Of a stretch of DNA of 64,000 nucleotides, positions 38,301 through 46,459 are shown piece by piece (the first letter of the stretch is position 1; each line of letters starts with the position of its first letter). Made by a program: the position numbers and the translations under genes. This DNA comes from Adineta steineri (taxonomy: Eukaryota > Rotifera > Eurotatoria > Adinetida > Adinetidae), in the NCBI GenBank assembly GCA_905250115.1, contig CAJNOI010000049.1:68617-132616 (forward strand). The letters are read 5' to 3'. Under the pieces are notes generated by a model. That model did not search any database. It was given only the letters and a program-made list of their open reading frames with translations, and was not told the DNA's origin.

Positions 38301-41300
38301 AGAATATTTGACGTTTCTGACAAATTATACTAGCAGACATACATTTTGTTGTAAACAAAAAATTTTCTCGAAGTATTTAAGTAGCAAAAACAAAATGAAT
38401 GACATTATAAACAGAAAGAAAAAGGATTTCTTCGTTATTATTTAACACTACAAAATCAACATATGAAAAACATCATTATCGTTTTCATCAATTATTTTCC
38501 GTTCTATATGACATACGTTTTCAAAAGTACTTATTATAAATGTTTTGAACCTAAGCATATCAATAAAATATATGCATATAATTATTATACATCACATTTC
38601 GCGTGACTTCTAAAACGAAAATCAATATTTTCTTCTAATTAAAAATTTTATCTATGACGAAATCATTTTCAATGCAAATCTGTTAAATGTTGTTATCTTT
38701 AACTTTTTCATTATCATAACATATATCAACACAGAAGAGCTAGTATTTCCTTTTTTTGTTTTAGTTATTTCCATCAGCAATAAATCACGTCACATAAGAT
38801 CATAAGAAAGTCTTTTTTTTCTCCATTGGCGACTGTTAATAAAAATAATATTATTCTTAATTACTTTCACATATATATATATTCAATGTCTATTTTATAT
38901 AAATGGATATTAAATATGATTAATCTAATTATAGAAAAAAAAAATTGAATTTTTAACAACGTAATAAACATGTTTGTCATAGTTTTAATGACAGGTGTGA
39001 TCTATCTATCTATTGCTCATATATGTAATTTATTTCTATTTTCAAGAAGCTTTTCAACAGTTGTTTGCAGTCATAGATACGAGATAAAAAATGTTAGAGA
39101 ATGACTATTAAAGAAATAAACAGAATTTTTTTTTATAGCATACAAGATAAAAAAATCCTCGCTTATGGAAGAGCATTTCAATGCCCTCAAAAGTTCTTCT
39201 TTTTTTGTATTATTCTATGTCTGGTGAAGTTCACTTAATCATTTATGAGTAGAAAATATTTAACTACACATACTTCGTCATTTTTTTTTCCTCTTTTTTG
39301 TTTTTAATAATACTGACGAATGATAAAAAATTATCAGATGATAGACAGGTAATGTCAAAACTAATCAAGTAAGAAAAATAGTTCATTTTCAAAGGAAAAA
39401 AATTACTATTCGCAAGGAAGAGCTATATATCATTTGAAAATCTCTCTCGTTTTTTTTTTTCTTCTTCTTTTTTGCTAAATATAAAATTAATTTTATAAAA
39501 CGAAATGAAAACTGCTCACTTAACACGTTTTCCACTTAATGCTGGTCCAATTGAATGACGTCGTTCAGTTAAAGGTAAAGCAAGAAAACGTCGATAAAAA
39601 TCCATTGATAATACGTTAAGTTAAAAATTTATATGATTAAGAAAAAAAACAAAAATTAAATGTTCTTCTTTGAATCTTGAATATCATTACAAACATAAGT
39701 ATGTATCTATATATATATAGATATGAATACTAAAAGCCAACGACGGAAGAAGCGCTGTAATGAGACACGAATCGGAGCACACATGCAAAAGGTAGTTATA
39801 GTCTATTTTTCTTTAACTTTGGTATTTACTATGTCTGTTCTATTCTCTCGCTCTCTCTCTCTCTCTGTTTTTTCTTTCTCTATTTTTCTCTTTATTTTCT
39901 TCTCTCATTTTAAACGTCAAACGCATGACGACACACTTGCCCGTTATATCTCATTAATATAAAAGAAGCTCACCTGTTTAGATAATCGGCATTGGTAGTA
40001 ATAATTATAGATGATGTAGCAATATTAGTTTTCTGTGATCGATTTAATACAACATGTCCCCAAGAATGCCGACGTTCTGGATTAAAGGAAGGGACAATAA
40101 GATAATTACGTCTAGATATTGTCGTTGACGTAGGCATTTCTTGATCAATTTTACCATCTAATGACATGATGATTGATTCTTTTTTTGTTCTTTTTTTATA
40201 CAGTCAAATTGAAACACGAAACGTTGAAGAATAATCAAACACGTATAGCTTCACACATACATACACACATACTGTTGTCTTTTCAAGACCAGCTGCATTT
40301 TTTTTTATGTCTTGTGAATACAAAATAGAATCGTTGTAGTATAGATCATTTTGTAAAGACTAGGCTGTTTGAGTAAAAAAGAGAACAAAAGCAGAGTCCG
40401 TTTCGTTAAAAAAGCGCGAAAACAGGCCCAGCAAGAGAGCGAGAAAGATAGAAAAGAAGAACAGCTTGTTCGTGGCGTTAGTCGAGCGAGCGGATGTTAT
40501 TAATTTATATGGGCGAGGGACGGTCCTATACTAGTACTATTGTTATTCTGTTATGATATTGCTGTATATACGATGACAGTGTTATGTCATGAGAAAAAAA
40601 AATAGACAAGTGAAAGATGGTTTAAGACAAATTTTATCGCACCTGTCGGCAAACGTTGTATCACATGCCGATTATCTAAGTACTAGAACTAATTATTTGG
40701 TAATAAATATCCATATGAATCGAATAATATATATTTATATTTATAAAGAAAAAGAAAAGAAGCATAAGAAATCGATCTCTATCAAACGTATGAAGTGCAG
40801 TAATATAATTTTGTGAGCGAGTATTACTAGCATAAATCGTTCGTTGTCACAAGAAATATTGTATAATCAAATTTGTCTGCCAACACTTTTCTTGTATATC
40901 TATGAATATATAGATATACTGTGTTTACGTTTGTATCTGTGTGTGTGTGTGTGTGTGCGAGAGAGTATCTAATTCTTTTTTCTTCCTATTAATTTATCTT
41001 GTCATGACCTACTCTTTAGTCTTATTCTTGCACCATATGTGATTTTTGTTAGTCAAACAAGTGTGATCATTATCATGCATTACTTGTACATCATCTCCTA
41101 GGCAGTATGTCTGTCTATCATGATAAATTCTGATGACAGCATCTCTTACAAAGAAAATATACATAAGAAAACGAGAAAACCAGATAAATTAGTCCTTGTC
41201 AATTTCTTCTCTATTCATTCATACATATTATTCTTAATAATAACAAATAATTCCTTTTTTTTAATATCATGATCTTTTATCTTCAATAAATTCAAGACGG

Positions 41301-44300
41301 GTATTTATATTTATCTTTATCTTTTATTTTTCTCTTCTATAAACTATTTCTTCTTCTTTTTTTATTCACACATTATTAATATCTTGCAAAGAGAAAAAAG
41401 AAAGAAAGCGGATGTCAATATAAATGCGATTCATTATGACACAAGAAAAAGAAAAGAAACAAGGAAAAAACGAGATCTTTCATCATGATAGCAATGACGA
41501 TTTCCGTCATCTAGTCAAAAACAACATTCTTTTTTATTTCTCTTCATAATAAAAGACATATAAAATTTGATGAACAATAAATAAATATTGTTCGATTACG
41601 TATTTAATCAACCATATTCAAACAAATATATAATTATAGCTTTTTAACGAGATTTAAAAGGTAAAATTATATATCATTTAAAAAATACAATACTAAACAT
41701 TTAGTTTTTACATAGATATTCATGAATATGAATAAATATAATCGAATAATATAAAGAAAACATTTTTTTTTCTCCTTCCTTACTTATGTCACATGCATAT
41801 GATAAATATATTGTATTTTCTAATCATTCATCTGTTTTTATTTTTGTGTGTGTGATAGATAAATTCTATTATATTCGCTTCAATTGACAAAATAAATACT
41901 CATTTTTCATTCATAAATGAAAAAAATATATATAAACGCATTCGGAAAGCTCATTAAGTTTCAAAACATTAAAATTATCTATACATCCGGTTTTAGTTAA
42001 TTAAAATGAAAATGTATACCTTCGTGTTCGATGTGCAGCATGAGCAAGCCGACGTCGACTAGCAGCAGCGGCCATTTACGTGTTTTTTTATCTCGTTTAG
42101 ATAGATTATATGTTCATTATATAGTCATGCATTTAAGATCTTCGTTGTGTTGCTCGTCAGTTGAAGGATCACGTTAGTTGAAGGTAGTTAATCGTAATGT
42201 TGCTCTTCTTCCTTGTCGGTCGTTGTCTCGTTTTTTCTTTTCTTTATCCGTACTTCGGCAAGAATGCACAAGTCTCATACTACACATTGACGAACATCTA
42301 TACTCGAGAATGCCTATGCGTTCATATACAACTCTAGAACTCTACTTGTAGTTGTGTTGTTGACATAACTACTCTTTCTCTCTTTCCAACATCGACATTC
42401 TCTCCCTCTCTTTCTGTCTCTCTCTCTCTCTCTCTCTCTTTATTTCTGTTCTTGACTAAGCACCTATTCTTCCATAAGGATTATTCAGTATTCTCGTCGA
42501 ACGTCATGCGCGTATACCCACACATAATGTTTACGAATTTTTGTTAGAAAGAAGAAAAAAAAATATAGTCTAAACAAGCAAGTAATGAGAGAAAATATTA
42601 AATAAAAAAAGTATTTTCTGTCTTTTACATTCGCTTCTTCTTCTTCTTTTTCTAATATACAATGAACTCATCATTATATTGAATCTCCCGCGAGAACAAC
42701 AATAAATATAATAGGAGATGTTCATGAAAAAAAATTGAATAAATTTGTAAAGCTTAATTTCCTCCTCGGGTGGAGATTTTTTACTATATCGTTATTTTTC
42801 TTTATCTATTAAAATATAAAGAAAACAATGGAACCGATATATTCTATTCATGTACAAATCAATAAGTGTAAAAAATACTTGTCTTATTGAATATTATGAA
42901 TCGAAATACTTTTGTTTTATAATTCAATTTATTTCACCTATGTATCTATTCGATTAATAGAAAAGATGCCTTGAAAATGCAAATTTATTATTAGAAAAGT
43001 ATTATCTGTTTTCTCATGAGAAATATTGTGTTAACATCAATAACATGCACCTTTTGTTTCTTTTTTATTAAAAGAAAACGTTGTATTAATTCAAAAAGAA
43101 TATTTAGTCAATTAGATTAAATTGACGTCAGTGCACTGTTGTATTCAAATATAATTTTATATGTTTTCTTTATACTTGACATACTAGTACAACAAAGCGA
43201 TAAGATTTCTATCATCATGACATATTCATTATCCACACGTCTTTCATTTTCTTCTTTTTTTTTTCTTTTTTTTTTCCAGACCATATACTGTTCGCAGTGT
43301 ATGTCACATATAAAAAACAACGTCGAATTACCAAAGAAACAAAAAATTATACTCGATGATATTCATAAACAACTTTATCAGAGCAAAGAAAAATAATTAA
43401 AGAAAGTACCTAGAACTTGACTCTATATTTAAACTAAAAAACTCATTTACCTTAGTCTAATTTAATTAAAAATAAATAGAATAGATTTATACTTACTTAT
43501 GATATATCATTTGTTGTAAATAAGATTGTCATGTAACAGTAAAATAAAATCTTCTCGCTTTTCTTTTTTGTAAAGAAAAGTATATAGATACGCGTTTTTT
43601 TCGGATGTTATTATATATATGTTAAGGATAGAATAGTCCGGATTGCCTTATCAATTATTACAAGCTATTAACAATGAAAATAACTCATAATGAGGCTAGT
43701 TAAAGTTGTAAGTATTTCATACTTGAGACGTAAACAATTTCATGTCAGCATGTTTTCTATTCACTAGACAAATATAAAATGACATTGACAAATTAAATAG
43801 ATATTTTCAGTTTTTAAATAGATTATTGATTATATTAGAAATGTATGATTTTTCTTTTTGGTAAAAAAATACTACTACAAAATCATGATAGTGTTTGTTT
43901 GACTTTGAATTGATGGGAACGCAAATTATTCTTATACATTCTCTTAGTCTCATTAAGATTTACTTCCGAGATATGTGTTCAAGATAGTTCGAGAGAATTC
44001 TTATACACAATTCTAATAGTTTTTTACAACTAATTCAAAAAAATCTCATTATTAAACGGAGGTATTCATAATAGAATATTCTTAGTATAGAAAATGACAT
44101 GAGTTAAATTATTTTTATCCAAAAGGATTTGTTTTATACTACATAGAATATTCGTTCAAAGACGAGTTAATTCAATAAACTATTTATCATTAAGATATAA
44201 ACATGCCAAATTAATAAGAATACTATGCGTGACTGTAAAAATGTCACTTTATATATATGGGATATAGATCGAGGTATTTTATTCATTAATAACAACAATT

Positions 44301-45569
44301 AATAAACTATTATCACCCTAGATAATATTCAAAAAATAATGATACTAATTTAATTAGACGAAACGAAAAGAAAAAAAAATGAACCGAATTTTTCATAAAA
44401 TATTTTCTTATGAAATAGAAGAAAGAAACATAAAATTATTATCTTTTACTTCGCCCTAGTTCTTATCTTATATACTTCCGCAAAGAGTTCCGAGGTTATC
44501 AATTTGCTTTCAGTGTATTTTTATGCTTAATTTAGAGTTAAAAATAAAAAAGAAGTAGATGAAACGATTTGAATTACTATCTTTATAATTATAATTATTT
44601 GAAAATAACAAACTACATTCATTATTTTTTTTCTTGATATTTAAATGAAAATATCTTGATTTTTCTTAACTTCATCTAAATTGATATAAATTCTTTATTA
44701 ATTAGAAATGAAGGATATTGTCTTAATTGAAAGATTTTATATTGTATATAATTGATTAATTTAATAAGTACATTATATATGTAGTTAGTAAAAGTATCTT
44801 GTTCTTTTTTTCTTCTATTGAAGTCTGTTAGAAAATCTTTGAACTATACTATCAATTAAACTAGGTTCTTTTGTAATTGAAAATATTCATAATTTACTAA
44901 TATTTAATAACTTGGAAAAGCTATGTAAAGATTCATGTATATATGACAATGATAATAAAAAAAGATTTCTATAATTATGATATTCTTATTTCATGAATAG
45001 AGAATGTTAAAATTTTGTTTTTTTGTGTCTAGTAAAAATTTATATTACCGTGTAGTATGCCGACAAGTCTGTTGTTGACGATGATGATGATGATGATGTT
45101 GATGATGATATTGTGTTTTAAGACCATTGACAGTTAGATAAGTCATTGTTGGATGAAGAAAATTACCAGGTTGAATAATTGATGATGGTAATGTTGTTGT
45201 ACTTGTTGATGTTGATACCTGTTGACTTACAGACGTACGACTAAATTTTGCTAACGATGGTGAACATGAACCAAGATTTGATCGATTTAATACATCGGCC
45301 GGTGGACGAGGTTCTTGACGTGGTAAACAAAGATCTCGAAGTGCAGCTCGAGGTGATGATGTCGGAGATACGGGTAACCAAGATGCTGGAACTAACGGAA
45401 GTATAAAACGTCGAGAAGTTCTTGATGCTGATCGTTGTGGTGATAATAATGCTGGATTTAGAGGTGATGCAGATGATACTTCACTCCATCGAGGATTACT
45501 ACTAATTGATGTACATGTTGAAGAAAAACTTGAACCATTTGGATCTTGTCGACGACGAGCGCCAATCAT
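26809..45569 (-). CDS. PDE4: cAMP-specific 3',5'-cyclic phosphodiesterase 4 (dunce orthologue), whole locus
   Basis: The common part runs from the UCR1 exon (32025-31795) through the exon beginning 29260 to the stop at 26809. UCR1 is split between [19 protein letters not shown] (PKA site RRES) and [22 protein letters not shown]2 is [20 protein letters not shown] and [13 protein letters not shown]. The catalytic domain is complete: [61 protein letters not shown] and the nucleotide-selecting Gln in VEKHQVGFIEF, so both metal-site His/Asp sets and the general-acid His are present. The tail after [16 protein letters not shown] is about 125 residues, Ser/Thr rich, longer than in mammals. At least ten alternative first exons occupy 29.5-45.6 kb (listed separately). 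It hydrolyses cAMP. Confidence 0.95.
29270..29306. repeat. (TAA)n microsatellite
   Basis: A run of about twelve TAA/ATA units with one TAG interruption, immediately upstream of the acceptor of the PDE4 exon at 29260. It may affect acceptor use. Confidence 0.85.
29402..29458. repeat. (TA)n tract
   Basis: Imperfect TA/ATAT run just downstream of PDE4 first exon S1, within its intron. Confidence 0.8.
29497..29645 (-). CDS. PDE4: PDE4 alternative first exon S1 (short form)
   Basis: An ATG at 29645 opens 49 codons beginning [20 protein letters not shown]. The frame ends in phase 2 at G|GTAGGT, which fits the acceptor of the exon at 29260 exactly (reading GWHQDDM). It lies downstream of the RRES exon, so the product lacks the PKA site and half of UCR1. 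Phase, ATG and position support it; transcription is inferred. Confidence 0.6.
30134..30206 (+). pseudogene. Degenerate tRNA-Lys(TTT)-like sequence
   Basis: 73 nt align over the whole length with tRNA-Lys: D-arm TCTCAGTCGATAGAGC, a perfect anticodon stem TGAGA/TCTCA with loop CTTTTAA (anticodon TTT), a T-arm with TTCGAGC, and an acceptor 3' strand GTTAGGC plus G. The anticodon arm and boxes are recognisable, but the acceptor stem has about two mismatches, position 10-25 is unpaired and the T-stem has one mismatch. Probably a decayed tRNA gene or tRNA-derived element, lying inside the PDE4 locus on the opposite strand. Confidence 0.6.
30469..30488. repeat. (GT)n microsatellite
   Basis: About ten GT units in the PDE4 locus. 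Low complexity; the open frames around it are artefacts. Confidence 0.9.
30809..30936 (-). CDS. PDE4: PDE4 alternative first exon S2 (short form)
   Basis: An ATG at 30936 opens 42 codons beginning [20 protein letters not shown] and ending SYVSWLK, with a phase-2 donor (AAAAG|GTATTA). It joins the exon at 29260 as RHQDD. Basic, with TRRRLVT as a possible basophilic-kinase site. Like S1 it skips the RRES exon. Confidence 0.6.
31398..31462 (-). CDS. PDE4: PDE4 alternative first exon S3 (short form)
   Basis: An ATG at 31462 opens 21 codons plus two bases, [20 protein letters not shown] and then TK, ending in a good phase-2 donor (CCAA|GTAAGG). It joins the exon at 29260. The peptide is short, basic and amphipathic, so it could act as a membrane-targeting N-terminus (inference). 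A CT-rich ACTC/CACTC tract lies 30-75 bp upstream. Confidence 0.6.
31488..31535 (-). promoter_or_regulatory. CT/ACTC tract upstream of PDE4 exon S3
   Basis: Repeated CACTC/ACTC units, followed at 31545-31650 by a CpG-richer stretch (ATAACGCGGCATATG, GTTCGGTTCGG). On the minus strand this lies 26-190 bp upstream of the S3 ATG. A GAGA-like core promoter is inferred. Confidence 0.4.
31795..32025 (-). CDS. PDE4: PDE4 UCR1 first-half exon with PKA site
   Basis: This internal exon begins in phase 2 with [12 protein letters not shown] and carries [20 protein letters not shown], matching the start of UCR1 in animal long PDE4 forms. It ends ..NPSIGSEL in phase 2 and joins the exon at 29260 ([12 protein letters not shown]). 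Ser in RRES is the PKA site that activates long forms in this family. A Ser/Asn/His-rich linker separates FDVDG from the PKA site. Confidence 0.92.
32363..32392. repeat. (TA)n tract
   Basis: About fourteen TA units upstream of the PDE4 UCR1 exon. Confidence 0.85.
33120..33202 (-). CDS. PDE4: PDE4 alternative first exon L1 (long form)
   Basis: An ATG at 33202 opens 27 codons, [20 protein letters not shown] and then RIYQMDS, with a consensus phase-2 donor (GCAA|GTAAGA). It joins the UCR1 exon at 32025 to read NFDVDG. The nearest of the long-form starts. Confidence 0.65.
33882..34357 (-). CDS. PDE4: PDE4 alternative first exon L2 (long form, poly-Gln)
   Basis: An ATG at 34357 opens 158 codons ending in phase 2 at ATAAG|GTCGGT. 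A Ser/Ala/Pro-rich start is followed by [20 protein letters not shown], a Gln-rich run ([17 protein letters not shown]) and a basic [18 protein letters not shown] stretch before the junction. Such a basic block just before FDVDG is usual in long PDE4 forms. A (CAGAGA)n and GA-rich promoter-like tract begins about 150 bp upstream. Confidence 0.72.
34518..34720 (-). promoter_or_regulatory. GA-rich, CpG-enriched region upstream of PDE4 exon L2
   Basis: GAGAACGAGGGAGATAG and GAGGGAGAGAGACAG tracts merge into the CAGAGA array, followed by CpG-containing sequence (GGCGCTAAATGAAGGCGG). It lies 160-360 bp upstream of the L2 start. Promoter role inferred from position and composition. Confidence 0.4.
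34571..34620. repeat. (CAGAGA)n hexanucleotide array
   Basis: CAGAGA-type units in tandem, continuing a GA-rich stretch from about 34518. It sits about 215 bp upstream of PDE4 first exon L2 (minus strand), so it may be part of that promoter. Confidence 0.85.
34964..35006. repeat. (TTCA/TTTA)n tetranucleotide repeat
   Basis: Mixed TTCATTCA and TTTATTTA units in tandem. No function visible. Confidence 0.85.
36551..36765 (-). CDS. PDE4: PDE4 alternative first exon L3 (long form)
   Basis: From the first in-frame ATG at 36765 the exon encodes [20 protein letters not shown] and then a Pro/Ser and Arg-rich stretch ([15 protein letters not shown]), ending in phase 2 at CCAG|GTAAAT. The same frame is open upstream to 37206 (about 147 more codons, Ser/Thr rich, with [14 protein letters not shown] and [12 protein letters not shown]) but has no ATG there. 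Either the exon starts at an acceptor inside that stretch, or translation begins at 36765. RRRSSQ is a possible PKA-type site. Confidence 0.6.
37120..37420 (-). promoter_or_regulatory. CpG-enriched region upstream of PDE4 exon L3
   Basis: A local rise in GC and CpG (GGCGGTGGGGGAC, CGCGGGCGGGCGCG at 37312-37328, then CTCTCTTTCTCTTACTCTC) against an A/T-rich background. It overlaps the 5' part of the open L3 frame. Likely promoter and 5' leader of isoform L3. Confidence 0.4.
39520..39605 (-). CDS. PDE4: PDE4 alternative first exon L4 (long form)
   Basis: An ATG at 39605 opens 28 codons, [20 protein letters not shown] and then PALSGKRV, ending in phase 2 (GTTAA|GTGAGC) and joining FDVDG. ERRHSIG resembles the RRHSW PKA site at the N-terminus of mammalian PDE4D3. 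A (CT)n tract lies about 240 bp upstream at 39845-39866. Confidence 0.68.
39845..39866 (-). promoter_or_regulatory. (CT)n tract upstream of PDE4 exon L4
   Basis: CTCGCTCTCTCTCTCTCTCT lies 240 bp upstream of the L4 ATG on the minus strand, so it reads as GAGA on the coding strand of this isoform. Promoter role inferred. Confidence 0.35.
39974..40167 (-). CDS. PDE4: PDE4 alternative first exon L5 (long form)
   Basis: An ATG at 40167 opens 64 codons beginning [20 protein letters not shown] and containing [17 protein letters not shown], with a phase-2 donor (AACAG|GTGAGC). RRHSW is identical to the PKA-site core of mammalian PDE4D3. L4 and L5 lie within 650 bp and share the ERRHS element, which suggests one arose by duplication of the other or both were selected for the site. 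Confidence 0.72.
40380..40540 (-). promoter_or_regulatory. GA-rich, CpG-enriched region upstream of PDE4 exon L5
   Basis: GCGCGAAAACAGG, AGCAAGAGAGCGAGAAAG and GTCGAGCGAGCGGATG occur 210-340 bp upstream of the L5 ATG. A (GT)n run followed by GCGAGAGAG lies further out at 40939-40966. Promoter role inferred. Confidence 0.4.
42020..42075 (-). CDS. PDE4: PDE4 alternative first exon L6 (long form)
   Basis: An ATG at 42075 opens 18 codons plus two bases, [18 protein letters not shown], with a phase-2 donor (CGAAG|GTATAC). It would join as RFDVDG. GC-rich codons contrast with the surroundings. A long CT tract lies 290-365 bp upstream. Confidence 0.62.
42362..42440 (-). promoter_or_regulatory. Long CT tract upstream of PDE4 exon L6
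   Basis: CTCTTTCTCTCTTTCC, CTCTCCCTCTCTTTCTG and about ten CT units lie 290-365 bp upstream of the L6 ATG. Same signature as the other alternative starts. Confidence 0.4.
43400..45048. other. PDE4 intron sequence
   Basis: A/T rich, no long frame. At 43483 a consensus minus-strand donor (ATAA|GTAAGT) follows an ATG by four codons in phase 2 (MIYH), so a very short further first exon is conceivable but unproven. Confidence 0.3.
45049..45569 (-). CDS. PDE4: PDE4 alternative first exon L7 (most distal, longest)
   Basis: An ATG at 45569 opens 173 codons plus two bases, ending in phase 2 (ACACG|GTAATA). The sequence is Ser/Pro/Arg rich ([37 protein letters not shown]), with a His run ([15 protein letters not shown]) near the end. 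It would give RFDVDG at the junction. A spliced 5' UTR is indicated by a strong donor at 45817 and an acceptor at 45752. This is likely the promoter-distal long isoform. Confidence 0.72.
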
Positions 45570-45751
45570 AATAATACTATTCTTAATTTAATAATGATAT
45601 TTTATATAGAAAAATGAGTCGTACATCTGAAGAGAATCATTGTATCACATGCAATGACGTTATCTTGATTATTTTTAAGACAAAAAACATGTTTCAAGAT
45701 GAAAATAATATAATTGTGTGACTCAGCTGTTGTTGTCGCGTCATTATCAAC

Positions 45752-45817
45752 CTAGTGAAAAATACATATGTGCGTGTTTTTAAGAATCAAATAGCAACTG
45801 AATTAACAAAGACTTAC
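45752..45817 (-). other. Likely 5' UTR intron of the distal PDE4 transcript
   Basis: AAAAG|GTAAGTC on the minus strand at 45818/45817 pairs with TTTTCACTAG|GTTG at 45752/45751, an intron of 66 bp, about the usual size here. It lies 180 bp upstream of the L7 ATG, on the same strand. Confidence 0.5.
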
Positions 45818-45879
45818 CTTTTCCTATTCTATTTTTCTTTTTTTTTTCTCTCTTTATCTTGATTTTATAGTGATAATTC

Positions 45880-46010
45880 TGTTTAGTTGCCCCTTACTTG
45901 CTGACACTCGCTCTTTCGCTCGGTTTGTGTTCATGAAAGCATAGGGAGAGAGAGAGAAAGGCAGTAGACGAGAAAAGATATGGTGGCTACTAATAATGAA
46001 AGAGAAGAGG
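45880..46010 (-). promoter_or_regulatory. GA-rich, CpG-containing promoter region of the distal PDE4 transcript
   Basis: GCTCTTTCGCTCGG and GGGAGAGAGAGAAAGGCAG lie just upstream of the spliced 5' leader of isoform L7. The open frames on the plus strand from 46022 to 46458 overlap this region, lack any motif and probably reflect composition. Confidence 0.4.
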
Positions 46011-46459
46011 AATTGTAACTTGTGTTCTTTTTCACTTTAGTGGCTGTTTTATTACGATCGCGACAATTACGGATTTCCGTTATGTTTTACTATACTTGTA
46101 ACAAACTGAAAAATTGCATATATATACTTGAGACTTTTTGCTTTCTTGTTTTTTATTTCTTCTTTTATTTCTATTCCAATACGAATGAAAAAATAGCATG
46201 CATCGAATTATACGAAGACTGTTCGTCTCGAGGGTTTTACACCTTGATTCTTTGTCATCGACAGACTTATCTATACATAGTACAAAAGATCACTCACCAT
46301 CGCATACATCTGTATATGAGCATAATAAAATCTACCAGACAACTGATATATGTGACGTGTTTCAATTCAAAAAAAAGATTAAAAAGAACAGCAAGCTTCA
46401 AAAGGAAAAGACGAAGAGAATGAGACAGAAAAAAAAGAAAAAAAATACTTCGCTATAAT

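Noticed and set aside
46022-46458. Two overlapping plus-strand frames of 133 and 86 codons
   Set aside because: They overlap each other in different frames and lie over the distal PDE4 promoter; poly-Lys ends and no domain.
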